Shown here in pieces: positions 28,869 through 37,142 of a stretch of 64,000 nt of DNA. A model generated the notes under the pieces. That model was given only the letters and a program-made list of their open reading frames with translations. It was not told the DNA's origin and made no database searches. Origin of the DNA: Alphaproteobacteria bacterium (GTDB lineage Bacteria; Pseudomonadota; Alphaproteobacteria; Caulobacterales; Maricaulaceae); assembly GCA_024742735.1 (NCBI GenBank), contig JANSXV010000001.1, forward strand, positions 372,001 through 436,000, in the 5' to 3' direction. The position numbers and the translations under genes are program-made. Numbering within the stretch: position 1 is the stretch's first letter; each line of letters starts with the position of its first letter.

Positions 28869-29381
28869 CTATTTCGCGCGCAGGTCCCGGACCACGAGGT
28901 CCGAGGCGATCATCAGCAGCACCGCGCTGGACGCAAAGAACCACAAGCCAGGCTCAGCTGCGAGATCCAGCCCGGTTCCTGACGCCAGAACGATGAGCAG
29001 CGCCACCACAAGGACATCGGTCAGCGACCATTTGCCGAGGCGGTCGACCCAGCGGGCGAGTCCGCTTTCGCCCGAGCCGGCCGGCCGCAGATGGAGTGCG
29101 GTGACCGCCAGGGCTTTGAGCGCTGGCGTCAGCAGGGAGAACAGCGCAATGAGCGCGCCCAGCGCGAACTCGCCTTCCTGAATGAGTGCGTGGACCGTAT
29201 CGATCAGGGAATAGCTCGACTTGAACACCCACAACCGGGTCGTCTCAAGCACGGGAAGGATCAGGCCTAAAGGCAGGAAGGCGAGGGCGACGATCAGTAT
29301 CGCTCGCGCGAGGGCGCCCCCGGCGGGACGCCGGGGCCTGCGGGCTGCAGCTGCATCTCTGTGGACAGGCGCATCGGTCAT
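28869..29381 (-). CDS. PqiA-like membrane protein
   Basis: 170 residues with four hydrophobic helices (~25-45, ~70-95, ~118-135, ~143-162). The segment VDRLGKWSLTDVLVVALLIVL matches the conserved KWSMxDVFVVALLV stretch of the paraquat-inducible protein A family, and FSLLTPALKALAV fits as well. Full PqiA has two such modules (~400 residues); this is a single-module, stand-alone version and no PqiB/MCE gene is adjacent. N terminus is Arg/Ala-rich and cytoplasmic. Ends nine bases after the tRNA-Pro on the opposite strand. Confidence 0.75.
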   Translation of the reverse strand: MTDAPVHRDAAAARRPRRPAGGALARAILIVALAFLPLGLILPVLETTRLWVFKSSYSLIDTVHALIQEGEFALGALIALFSLLTPALKALAVTALHLRPAGSGESGLARWVDRLGKWSLTDVLVVALLIVLASGTGLDLAAEPGLWFFASSAVLLMIASDLVVRDLRAK

Positions 29382-29420
29382 GATCTGATCTTGCCGCGCC
29401 CGCCCGATTTTGTCTCGTGC

Positions 29421-30545
29421 CTAGTAGCCCGACAACCGCGCCACCTCGCCCGCGCCGAAATGATCATCCCCGAGGAACTCGCCGGCGGCCTGGGCGCGCT
29501 TGTAGTACAGGCCGATATCATATTCGTCGGTCATGCCGACGCCGCCATGCATCTGGATGCCTTCCGAGGTCGCCAGACGCGACACCTGCGTGGCTTTCGC
29601 CTTCGCGGCCATGCACCAGAGCGGCGCCTGGCTGGGCTGGGTGTCCAGCGTCGTCAGGGCCCGCCGCACCAGGGACTGGGACAGCTCCAGTTCGCCATAA
29701 AGGTGGGCGGCGCGATGTTGCAGGCCCTGGAACGTGGCGATGGACACTCCGAACTGTTCGCGGCCCTTCAGGTACTCCAGCGTAGTGTCGAACGCCTGCA
29801 CGGCGACGCCATGGCTCTCGGCGGCCTGACAGGCGCGTCCGGCGTTGAGGATCTGCTCGTAGGCCTTCTCCGGGTCATCGGCTCCAGCGAGGAGCGCATC
29901 GCCATCGAGCTTCACGTCCTCGAAGGTGAAGTCGGCCGGCATATGGCTGTCGATTGTACGCCTGGACTGGAGGCTGACGCCGGCGGCCTTGGGATCGACC
30001 AGGAACAGGTTGATCTTGTCGTCTTCAGTGCGCGCCGCGACGATCAGCGTGTCTGCGCCTGTACCCGCCGCCACGAAGCGCTTCTTGCCCGACAGGCGGA
30101 AGCCGTTCCCATCCTTCGTCGCGCGGGTCTCGATATGGCCGGGATTGTGCCGCGCGCGTTCATCGATGGCGAAGGCGTAGATTGCCTCGCCCGCGGCGAT
30201 CTTCGGCAGGTGTTCAACCTTCTGGGCGTCGGTTCCCGCCAGATTGAAGGCCGAAGCCGCGAGCACCGAGGTTGCGATGAAGGGCGAGCTGGTCAGGTGG
30301 CGGCCCATTTCTTCGAGGATGAGCCCGGCGGCCGCGTAGCCGAGGTCCACTCCGCCATGGTCTTCGGGCACCAGCACGCCGCAAAAGCCCATTTCGGCCA
30401 TGGATGCCCACAGATCTTTCGAGAATCCGATCGGATCATTGTCGTCGCGCAGCTTTCGAAGCGCGCTCACGGGCGCGGATTCGCCGAAGAAGCCGCGCGC
30501 GGAGTCGCGCATCATCTGCTCGTCTTCGTTCAGGACAAAGCTCAT
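29421..30545 (-). CDS. Acyl-CoA dehydrogenase family protein (pimeloyl-CoA dehydrogenase small-subunit type)
   Basis: 374 residues. Acyl-CoA dehydrogenase fold with MSFVLNEDEQMMRDSARGFFGE, VLVPEDHGGVDLGYAAAGLILEEMGR, LSGKKRFVAAG, REQFGVSIATFQGLQHRAAHLY and GIQMHGGVGMTDEYDIGLYYKRA. The usual TEPxxGSD flavin motif is altered (FAIDERARHNPG), as in the small partner of heteromeric dehydrogenases of the PimD/FadE type. It lies 26 bases after the large-partner gene, so the two probably form one enzyme. Confidence 0.87.
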   Translation of the reverse strand: MSFVLNEDEQMMRDSARGFFGESAPVSALRKLRDDNDPIGFSKDLWASMAEMGFCGVLVPEDHGGVDLGYAAAGLILEEMGRHLTSSPFIATSVLAASAFNLAGTDAQKVEHLPKIAAGEAIYAFAIDERARHNPGHIETRATKDGNGFRLSGKKRFVAAGTGADTLIVAARTEDDKINLFLVDPKAAGVSLQSRRTIDSHMPADFTFEDVKLDGDALLAGADDPEKAYEQILNAGRACQAAESHGVAVQAFDTTLEYLKGREQFGVSIATFQGLQHRAAHLYGELELSQSLVRRALTTLDTQPSQAPLWCMAAKAKATQVSRLATSEGIQMHGGVGMTDEYDIGLYYKRAQAAGEFLGDDHFGAGEVARLSGY

Positions 30546-30571
30546 GATTTCAATTCCTTATTCAAATGTCT

Positions 30572-31750
30572 TCAGGCGCTCGGCATGTCGAGGACGCGCT
30601 TGGCGACGATGTTCAGCTGGATTTCGCTGGTCCCGCCCTCGATGGAGTTGGCGCGGCTGCGCAGCCAGGACCTGGCCACATCCCCGTCGCCTTCGTTCTC
30701 GCCTTCCCAAAGCAGACCGTCAGAGCCCAGCGCGCTCATATTGAGCTCATTGCGCTTCTTGTTCAGCTCGGTGCCGATGTATTTCAGCATGGACGCCCGT
30801 GCGCCGACGCCTTCGCCATGGTCGGCTTCTTCCTTCACCCGGCGCATGGTGGCGTCAAAGGCCAGCCCGTCGATGGTGAGCTTGGCGACTTCACCGCGCA
30901 GGAGAGGGTCAGACAAGCGGCCGTCATCCTCGACCTCGCCCGCCTTGTGAGCGGCGCTCACCGGGTTCAACCCGCCGAAGGCGGCTTCAGACACGATGCC
31001 GGCGCGTTCGTGGGACAGAAGGTATTTGGCGATCTCCCACCCCTGACCGGCCTCGCCGACGCGGTTCTTCACCAGCGCCTTGGCGTCGTCGAAGAAGGTT
31101 TCGCAAAAGGGCGACTTGCCGCTGATCAGCTTGATCGGCTTGGTGGAGACGCCCGGCTGGTCCATGTCGATCAGCAGGAAGGAGATCCCGTTGTATTTCG
31201 GCGCATCGGCTTCCGTGCGCACCAGCGCAAAAATCCAGTCGGACTTGTCGGCGTAGCTGGTCCAGACCTTCTGGCCGTTCACCGTGTAGGTGTCGCCGTC
31301 CAGAACGCCCTTGGTGCGCAGCGAGACCAGGTCGGAGCCCGCTCCTGGCTCCGAATAGCCCTGGCACCAGCGAATCTCACCGCGCGCGATGGGCGGCAGA
31401 TGCTCCAGCTTCTGCTCATAGGTTCCGTACTTCAAAAGCGCCGGGCCGAGCATCCAGATGCCGAAACTGTCCAGCGGAGAGCGCGCGCCGATGGCCTTCA
31501 GCTCTTCCTTCAGGACGAAGGCTTCCTCCTTGGAAAGACCGCCGCCGCCGTACTCGGTCGGCCAGGTCGGGACGGTCCAGCCCTTCTCCGCCATGCGCTC
31601 AAGCCAGACCTTCTGGTCCTCGCTGGCGAACGTCCAGGTCTTGCCGCCCCAGCAGATGTCGGCTTCGGACTTGATCGGCTTGCGCATGGAAGCCGGGCAG
31701 TTCTCCTCCAGCCAGGCGCGGGTCTCTTTGCGGAACGTCTCTAGCGACAT
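30572..31750 (-). CDS. Acyl-CoA dehydrogenase family protein (pimeloyl-CoA dehydrogenase large-subunit type)
   Basis: 392 residues. Full flavin motif CQGYSEPGAGSDLVSLRTKG, VNGQKVWTSYADKSDW, and the C-terminal SIEGGTSEIQLNIVAKRVLDMP. FadE/PimC-like. Excellent ribosome site (GGGAGGAAA) before the ATG, and a perfect TTACGT-TG-ACGTAA palindrome just upstream of it, which likely sets the control of both dehydrogenase genes. Acyl chain preference cannot be read from sequence. Confidence 0.9.
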   Translation of the reverse strand: MSLETFRKETRAWLEENCPASMRKPIKSEADICWGGKTWTFASEDQKVWLERMAEKGWTVPTWPTEYGGGGLSKEEAFVLKEELKAIGARSPLDSFGIWMLGPALLKYGTYEQKLEHLPPIARGEIRWCQGYSEPGAGSDLVSLRTKGVLDGDTYTVNGQKVWTSYADKSDWIFALVRTEADAPKYNGISFLLIDMDQPGVSTKPIKLISGKSPFCETFFDDAKALVKNRVGEAGQGWEIAKYLLSHERAGIVSEAAFGGLNPVSAAHKAGEVEDDGRLSDPLLRGEVAKLTIDGLAFDATMRRVKEEADHGEGVGARASMLKYIGTELNKKRNELNMSALGSDGLLWEGENEGDGDVARSWLRSRANSIEGGTSEIQLNIVAKRVLDMPSA

Positions 31751-31764
31751 GGCGGTTTCCTCCC

Positions 31765-31778
31765 TTACGTTGACGTAA
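31765..31778. promoter_or_regulatory. Palindromic operator upstream of the acyl-CoA dehydrogenase pair
   Basis: TTACGT-TG-ACGTAA, a perfect 6+6 inverted repeat with two-base centre, 15 bases before the start codon and just before the ribosome site on the minus strand. It resembles ACGT-cored operators described for regulators of branched-chain and fatty acid catabolism such as LiuR. The divergent ctaA gene begins ~125 bases away. Confidence 0.6.
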
Positions 31779-31904
31779 AGGGTAAGCCGGCAGGGCTGCG
31801 CTGACCAGTCCTCAAGGTGAAGGAATGGGCCATGCGCGGCGAAACGGCGCGCGTGGCTTGCAAGTGCGGGCGGGGTGGATATTTACGGGCTCGCCGTCAG
31901 CAGA

Positions 31905-33053
31905 ATGAGCGCCGCCATGACCTCCGCCGACACCTCTATTCCCAAGCCCTTCTCGGCGCCGGAGACGGACCGGGCCATGTTCTGGTGGCTTGTCGTGGTG
32001 GGATTGTTCGTGTGCGCCATGATCCTGGTGGGCGGGGCCACGCGGCTGACCGATTCCGGACTTTCCATTACTGAGTGGCGCCCTGTGACCGGCGCCATCC
32101 CGCCGCTGACGCAGGACGGGTGGGAACGTGAGCTTGAGCTGTATCGCCAGATCCCTGAGTACCAGATGCAGAACCGCGGCATGTCCATGGCCGAGTTCCA
32201 GTTCATCTACTGGTGGGAGTGGGGTCATCGCCAGCTCGGGCGCACGCTTGGTCTCGTCTACTTTCTGCCCTTCGTCTTCTTCCTGTGGTCCGGCCGGGCG
32301 CCGACGCGTCTGCGTCCGCGCCTGTGGGTGTTGTTCGCTCTGGGCGGGCTGCAGGGCGCGATCGGCTGGTGGATGGTGTCGTCCGGGCTCACGGAGCGGC
32401 TGGATGTCAGCCAGTATCGCCTGGCCACCCACCTCACCATGGCGTTCCTGATCCTGGGGCTGACGCTCTGGACCGCGCTTGAATTGCGGTATGGCGAGAC
32501 CCGAGTGTTTCAGCACACCCGTTATTTCCCATGGGCGGCCGCGTTCTGGACGGCGGTGCTCGGGCAGGTGGCGCTGGGCGCCTTCGTGGCGGGGCTCGAC
32601 GCCGGGACCATCCACACAACGTGGCCTGGCTTCAACGGGCAGCTGATCCCAGACGGGTATTTAAGCGGCATGCCGTTCTGGCAGGCGATCTTTGAAAGCC
32701 GGCCCGCCGTTCAACTGAACCACCGCTGGTTCGCCTACATGCTGGTGATCGCGGCCGGAGCGCTGGCCTGGGCCTATCACTCCAGCGGCGACAAGGTGAT
32801 GCGGAACTTCGCTTTGATCCTGCCCGCCGTGATCGCAGTGCAGGTTGTCCTGGGCATCGTCACCTTGATGGCCGCCGCGCCCTTGTCCCTGTCGCTGCTG
32901 CATCAGGGTGGGGCGATTGCGCTGTTCCTGACGGCGGGCGCGGCGGCATGGACCGCCGCGAGGGCGCTTCCGGCTCAGGACTCCTCGGACATGACTGCGC
33001 GGCCGATGACTTCGCGCGCGACCAGCTTGACCCGGTCATCCCCGCGGTCGTAG
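31905..33053 (+). CDS. ctaA: Heme A synthase (CtaA/COX15 type)
   Basis: About 382 residues, eight membrane helices. Oxidises heme O to heme A for cytochrome oxidase. Motifs: LVGGATRLTDSGLSITEWRPVTGAIPPL, EFQFIYWWEWGHRQLGRTLG, GLQGAIGWWMVSSGL, LGAFVAGLDAGTIHTTWPGFNGQLIP and VQLNHRWFAYML, with the heme histidines in WGHR, THLTMAF, NHRWF and LHQGGAI. ATG 31905 or 31917 both fit; a GTG at 31875 is less likely. The last ~26 codons run antisense into the 3' end of the facing lipoprotein gene and give a Ser/Thr/Arg-rich tail. Confidence 0.92.
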   Translation: MSAAMTSADTSIPKPFSAPETDRAMFWWLVVVGLFVCAMILVGGATRLTDSGLSITEWRPVTGAIPPLTQDGWERELELYRQIPEYQMQNRGMSMAEFQFIYWWEWGHRQLGRTLGLVYFLPFVFFLWSGRAPTRLRPRLWVLFALGGLQGAIGWWMVSSGLTERLDVSQYRLATHLTMAFLILGLTLWTALELRYGETRVFQHTRYFPWAAAFWTAVLGQVALGAFVAGLDAGTIHTTWPGFNGQLIPDGYLSGMPFWQAIFESRPAVQLNHRWFAYMLVIAAGALAWAYHSSGDKVMRNFALILPAVIAVQVVLGIVTLMAAAPLSLSLLHQGGAIALFLTAGAAAWTAARALPAQDSSDMTARPMTSRATSLTRSSPRS

Positions 33054-34057
33054 ACCGCAATCACGCCGGTCGAAAACGCCATTCCGCCGAAATTTGACTC
33101 GGTGACCGCCAGCGCAGACGGGCTTTGGAAACCCGGCGCGTTGATGCCGTCATTGAGGACGATCTCGTTGAGAAGCTGGAGGTTGCGGGCATCGAAGACG
33201 CCCATCCGGCCAGTCTCCGCCGATACGGTCAGTGCGACGGGCCGGCCAAGCAGGCCGGTATAGCTCACATCATCAATGCTGCGCCCGGCTTCGATGGCTT
33301 CGACACGGCCATTGATGTTCACGCGCGCCAGGCCCGAGTTCGGGCTTGAAACCAGCAAGGCGTCATCACCGCCCGTGCTTGAACAATTGCGGGCCGCAAA
33401 CGGCAGGTCGAACTCGGCGCGGACTTCAAGGTCCAGACCGGCCCCACCCGCGTCACGGACCCGAACGATGCGGGCCTGCGCGTTCTCGCCGAGGAGCGCG
33501 AGGTCGAAATAGCCGATGCCGGTCTCGAACAGGCAGGCCGCATTCACGGTCCCTTCAGCGCCAGGACCTTCCAGCGGCAGCTCGGCCACATCTTCAGCCT
33601 CCCGGATGATGGCGTAGCCGCGCAGCTGCCCGTCCAGATCGGCGCCGAACACCAGCGGGAAGACTTCACCGCGCAGTGGGAACTCCGGGGCAGGGGCGAG
33701 GGCGGTCAGCTGGGGCCCGCTCGCACTGACGACCCGCAGGCCGTCAATGGTGAAGACGTCAAAGCCGCCATCGACCAGAGCCGCAGCGATCAGGCCCCGC
33801 CAGGGTTCATCGCTGCTGGGAAGGAAGGTCAGCGCGCCAGCGCGTTCCGAGGTCAAGAAGGCGCTCGTGACCACGGCTTCGCGCACGTCGAGATCGGGAT
33901 TGGCTGTCGACGGGCGCTCCGGCTCTGAAATGTCGCAGGCGCCTAACGTCAGACCGGCGAAGAGGACCGCCGCGCCCAGGGCCCCTGCACGGCGAAGGTG
34001 CGTCCCGGCCCGTTCTGGACGTTGAAGAAGAGCGTGGTTCCGTCGGGTGAAAAACAT
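32975..34057 (-). CDS. Unrecognised lipoprotein, probably a beta-propeller
   Basis: 360 residues. Signal peptide with lipobox LTLGAC (Cys41). The rest is strand-rich with short repeated phrases such as GGFDVFTIDGLRVVSASGP, RIVRVRDAGG, GLARVNINGRVEAIEAG, GRMGVFDARNLQLLNEIVLNDG and GVIAVYDRGDDRVKLVARE, suggesting a six- or so-bladed propeller, perhaps phytase-like; no catalytic residues are assigned. The start overlaps the phoX end by ~109 bases and no ribosome site is seen, so translation is probably coupled. The 3' end overlaps ctaA by 79 bases tail to tail. Confidence 0.65.
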   Translation of the reverse strand: MFFTRRNHALLQRPERAGTHLRRAGALGAAVLFAGLTLGACDISEPERPSTANPDLDVREAVVTSAFLTSERAGALTFLPSSDEPWRGLIAAALVDGGFDVFTIDGLRVVSASGPQLTALAPAPEFPLRGEVFPLVFGADLDGQLRGYAIIREAEDVAELPLEGPGAEGTVNAACLFETGIGYFDLALLGENAQARIVRVRDAGGAGLDLEVRAEFDLPFAARNCSSTGGDDALLVSSPNSGLARVNINGRVEAIEAGRSIDDVSYTGLLGRPVALTVSAETGRMGVFDARNLQLLNEIVLNDGINAPGFQSPSALAVTESNFGGMAFSTGVIAVYDRGDDRVKLVAREVIGRAVMSEES

Positions 34058-35370
34058 GGTCCGGTGATCTCGCTGTATTCGCCCGTGCCGTCCGGGCTGG
34101 CGTTGCGGCCGATGGTATAGACCCGGCCCTGCGGCGTCACACCCCGTATGTATTGCTCACCGTCGCCGTCTTCCACCACGACGAGGTCCCCCCAGGGCGC
34201 CACGGTGAGGTTGTCGCATTTTTCAAGGATGCGCTGATCGGTGGTCTCCACCATCAAGGTCAGCTCGCCCGGCGCTTCGCGCTCCTGAGCGTAACCTTCA
34301 AAGCGCGAGGGTCGATATCGCCAGATCTGGCCGATCTGGGAGGGACCGCCATCGGTGGCGCAGAAGAACACCTCGCCGCGCCCGAACCACATGCCTTCGC
34401 CGCGGGTGAATGTTGCGGCGCCCGCTGCGACGGCCCTCACAGCCAGGTCATTGTCGGGATTGTGGATCGCGTCGAGTTCAACCCAGCTGACCGCCATGGG
34501 GACGCCGACCTCAACGCGCTCCGGGCTGTCGGGCCAGTTATAGGTGTTCAGTCCCCGACGACCCTGGACCGCAAGCGCCTGCAGCCGGCCGCTGCGCCAC
34601 AGCTCGCCGGGATGATCCGGGAGGAAACGCGTGATCAGGCTCGGACGGTCATCCTCGGTCTGATAGACGATGCCTGTGCCCGGATCGACGGCGACAGCCT
34701 CGCGATTGAAACGCCCCATCGCGCGCAAGGGCACCGGGTCCACTAGACCGGTCGCGCTTGCCGATACCTCGAAGGCAAAGCCGTGATCCTGGGCGCCCAG
34801 CTCGCCGGCCCTTGACAGTGCTTCCTCACAGGTGATCCAGCTGCCCCAGGGCGTCGGTCCCCCGGCGCAATTGTCTTCCGTGCCGACAAGCGACAGGAAC
34901 TGGCGCACGGGCCGGCGGGTGGCCAGATCGACATGAACCGTCGTGGTTCCGCCCAGGAATGGCGCGCCGTCGGGCAGGCTGTCATAGATGCGGCTGGCGT
35001 CCACGCGCCCGATCCGCTCGGCGTTCTCACCGAAGGGGGAAAGCCCGGTTTCATCGGGCCCAAGCTCATGATTGCGCACCAGAGTGACCAGATTGTCCGG
35101 GCCGGCGAAGCACGCCATGCCATCATGATCTCCAGGCACGAGCAGGCCGTCATCCATGGTCTCGCCGGTGTCGGAGAAGGTGACGTAATCGAAACCATCG
35201 GGCAGATCGAACAGGCCTCGCGGGTCCGCGCGCAGGGGCCCGTAGCCTTCGACCTCATTGATGTGGCTGGCCGGATCGGCCCGTCCGCAAGCGGCGAGGG
35301 CGGGCAGGGCAGCGAAAGCCGTGCTCACCGCCGCGCCCTGGCGCAGGAATGAACGGCGTGAAACAGACAT
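33949..35370 (-). CDS. phoX: PhoX-family alkaline phosphatase (DUF839), Tat-exported
   Basis: 473 residues. Twin-arginine signal SRRSFLRQG at residues 4-12, then AFAALPALAACG. PhoX core: GFDYVTFSDTGETMDDGLLVPGDHDGMACF, LVRNHE, GGTTTVHVDLATRR, NCAGGPTPWGSWITCEE, EGMWFGRGEVFFCATDGG and CFSPDGTTLFFNVQNGPGRTF. These enzymes are calcium/iron phosphomonoesterases of the cell surface. No clear Pho box is found upstream; an imperfect palindrome at 35439-35458 is the only notable site. The final ~35 codons overlap the next gene. Confidence 0.9.
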   Translation of the reverse strand: MSVSRRSFLRQGAAVSTAFAALPALAACGRADPASHINEVEGYGPLRADPRGLFDLPDGFDYVTFSDTGETMDDGLLVPGDHDGMACFAGPDNLVTLVRNHELGPDETGLSPFGENAERIGRVDASRIYDSLPDGAPFLGGTTTVHVDLATRRPVRQFLSLVGTEDNCAGGPTPWGSWITCEEALSRAGELGAQDHGFAFEVSASATGLVDPVPLRAMGRFNREAVAVDPGTGIVYQTEDDRPSLITRFLPDHPGELWRSGRLQALAVQGRRGLNTYNWPDSPERVEVGVPMAVSWVELDAIHNPDNDLAVRAVAAGAATFTRGEGMWFGRGEVFFCATDGGPSQIGQIWRYRPSRFEGYAQEREAPGELTLMVETTDQRILEKCDNLTVAPWGDLVVVEDGDGEQYIRGVTPQGRVYTIGRNASPDGTGEYSEITGPCFSPDGTTLFFNVQNGPGRTFAVQGPWARRSSSPV

Positions 35371-35438
35371 GGTCGACCCTCCAGCGGCGCTTTGAGCCCT
35401 GTTTAACCCGTGATCAGATCAATGGATATCCCGGGGGG

Positions 35439-35458
35439 CTGAAATATGCGGTATTCAG
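35439..35458. promoter_or_regulatory. Imperfect palindrome between phoX and rplM
   Basis: CTGAAATA and TATTCAG flank TGCGG; the arms match apart from one extra A. It sits in the AT-rich part of the 227-base gap between the divergent phoX and rplM genes and could be an operator for either. Confidence 0.3.
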
Positions 35459-35506
35459 ATACCTTATCTTTAAGCCGCTATTTCTGCTGAATTTTTCAAA
35501 CAGCTG

Positions 35507-35535
35507 TTGACGCTGGTGCGCGCCGGGCGTAGGTA
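35507..35535 (+). promoter_or_regulatory. Candidate rplM promoter
   Basis: TTGACG (35507-35512) and TAGGTA (35530-35535), spacer 17 bases, 62 bases before the rplM start. The -35 is nearly consensus; the -10 is weaker. Confidence 0.5.
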
Positions 35536-35597
35536 CGCGCGGCTTCGCGCCGGGGATGGTCTCCGGCGCATCTGGATTCAACCCGAAGGCTGACGCG

Positions 35598-36062
35598 ATG
35601 AAGACTTTTACCGCCAAGCCCGCAGAGGTCGAGCACAAGTGGGTCGTTATTGATGCGGAAGGCGCCGTCGTCGGCCGTCTCGCCGCCTACATCGCCACTC
35701 GTCTCCGCGGGAAGCACCGGCCCGACTACACCCCCCACGTGGACACCGGCGACCATGTTGTCGTGATCAACGCGGACAAGGTGGTGTTCACCGGCCGCAA
35801 GTATAATGACAAGCGCTACTATCGCCATACCGGTCACCCGGGCGGCATCAAGGAAACGAGCCCGCGCAAAGTGCTCGAGGGCCAGTTCCCCGAGCGCGTC
35901 GTGGAAGCGGCGGTCAAGCGCATGCTGCCGAAGGAAAGCCCGCTGGCGCGCCAGCAGTTCTCGAAGCTGCGCGTCTACGCCGGCGGCGACCACCCCCACG
36001 AGGCTCAGCAGCCCGAAGTGGTGGACTTCAAGTCCCTGAACACCAAGAACGCGCGGAGCTGA
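35598..36062 (+). CDS. rplM: 50S ribosomal protein L13
   Basis: 154 residues from [30 protein letters not shown]. Conserved [35 protein letters not shown]-type segments, [15 protein letters not shown] and [16 protein letters not shown]. Ribosomal assembly protein. An in-frame start 14 codons earlier (35556) adds nothing conserved. Two bases separate it from rpsI, the universal L13-S9 pair. Confidence 0.97.
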   Translation: MKTFTAKPAEVEHKWVVIDAEGAVVGRLAAYIATRLRGKHRPDYTPHVDTGDHVVVINADKVVFTGRKYNDKRYYRHTGHPGGIKETSPRKVLEGQFPERVVEAAVKRMLPKESPLARQQFSKLRVYAGGDHPHEAQQPEVVDFKSLNTKNARS

Positions 36063-36064
36063 GC

Positions 36065-36568
36065 ATGGCTGAAGAAACTCGGTCCCTCGAAGACCTGAAG
36101 TCCGCTCTGCAGGACGCCGGGTCGGACATCACCCCTGAGGCGCCGGAGGAGGAAGTCCTCTCCGAGCCGCAGATCGACGAGCACGGCCGCGCCTACGCCA
36201 CCGGCCGGCGCAAGAACGCCATCGCGCGCGTCTGGATCAAGCCGGGCTCCGGCAAGGTCACCGTCAACGGCCGCGATCAGGAAGTCTACTTCGCGCGCCC
36301 TGTGCTGCGCATGGTGCTCGCCCAGCCGATCGAAGCTGCTGAGCGCGTCGACCAGTTCGACGTGGTCTGCACGGTCAAGGGCGGCGGTCTGTCCGGCCAG
36401 GCCGGCGCTGTCCGCCACGGCATCTCGCGCGCCCTGGTCAATTACGAGCCCGGCCTGCGCCGCGTGCTCAAGGCCGGCGGCTTCCTGACGCGGGACTCCC
36501 GCGCGGTGGAGCGCAAGAAGTACGGCCGCAAGAAGGCCCGCCGCAGCTTCCAGTTCTCCAAGCGCTAA
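36065..36568 (+). CDS. rpsI: 30S ribosomal protein S9
   Basis: 167 residues; the S9 domain ([27 protein letters not shown] to the basic end [17 protein letters not shown]) is preceded by an acidic ~40-residue extension ([20 protein letters not shown]), which is usual in alphaproteobacterial S9. [20 protein letters not shown] is the family core. Followed by a terminator. Confidence 0.97.
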   Translation: MAEETRSLEDLKSALQDAGSDITPEAPEEEVLSEPQIDEHGRAYATGRRKNAIARVWIKPGSGKVTVNGRDQEVYFARPVLRMVLAQPIEAAERVDQFDVVCTVKGGGLSGQAGAVRHGISRALVNYEPGLRRVLKAGGFLTRDSRAVERKKYGRKKARRSFQFSKR

Positions 36569-36600
36569 GCTTTACTGGAACTTACGGCTCACACTTCAAG

Positions 36601-36635
36601 CGGGCGGTTCCTCAGGGAGCCGCCCGTTTTCTTTT
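36601..36635 (+). terminator. Rho-independent terminator after rpsI
   Basis: Stem CGGGCGGTTCC / GGAGCCGCCCG (11 pairs, one G-T) with a TCAG loop, followed by TTTTCTTTT. Confidence 0.9.
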
Positions 36636-36653
36636 GGTGGGGATTGCGTCGGC

Positions 36654-37142
36654 TTAGCGTAGGGCGTCGCGCAGCAGGGTGAGAGCGGTTTCAACGCTCA
36701 AGGCCCGCACCCTGCCGCGCCCGACATGCCCGAATCTGCGTTCGACGGTACGTGTATCCCGGCCTGCCCGGGCCAGGCCGAACCAGACCAGTCCCACAGG
36801 CTTACCGGCGCTCCCGCCCCCCGGTCCGGCGATGCCTGTGATGGAGACCGCAAGCTGAGCCTGGCTGCGGGCGAGCGCGCCGGCGGCCATCTCGGCTGCG
36901 GTCTGCGAGGAGACCGCCCCGAAGCGCCTGAGCGTATCAGGCCGCACGCCGAGAAGGTCCTGCTTGGCCTCGTTGGTGTAGGTCACAAAGCCGCGATCCA
37001 TGACGGCGGACGACCCTGCGATCTCCGTCAGCGCGGCGCTGACCAGACCGCCGGTGCAGCTTTCCGCCGTCGCGACCATGACGCCGCGCGCCTTTGCGCG
37101 GTCGAGCACCTGGTGAGCGAGAGCGTGCGCCGGCGTCGTCAT
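36654..37142 (-). CDS. pncC: CinA C-terminal family protein (nicotinamide-nucleotide amidohydrolase)
   Basis: 162 residues, the stand-alone PncC form without the MoaB-like CinA N-domain. Signature VATAESCTGGLVSAALTEIAGSS, VMDRGFVTYTNEAKQDLLGV, FGAVSSQTAAEMAAGA, VSITGIAGPGGGSAGKPVGLVWFG. It converts nicotinamide mononucleotide to nicotinic acid mononucleotide in pyridine nucleotide recycling. Starts on the ATGA that ends ispDF. Confidence 0.9.
   Translation of the reverse strand: MTTPAHALAHQVLDRAKARGVMVATAESCTGGLVSAALTEIAGSSAVMDRGFVTYTNEAKQDLLGVRPDTLRRFGAVSSQTAAEMAAGALARSQAQLAVSITGIAGPGGGSAGKPVGLVWFGLARAGRDTRTVERRFGHVGRGRVRALSVETALTLLRDALR

Noticed and set aside
29361-31744. Two long plus-strand frames opposite the acyl-CoA dehydrogenase genes
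   Set aside because: Same effect of third-position GC bias; the minus-strand products match a known family from end to end.
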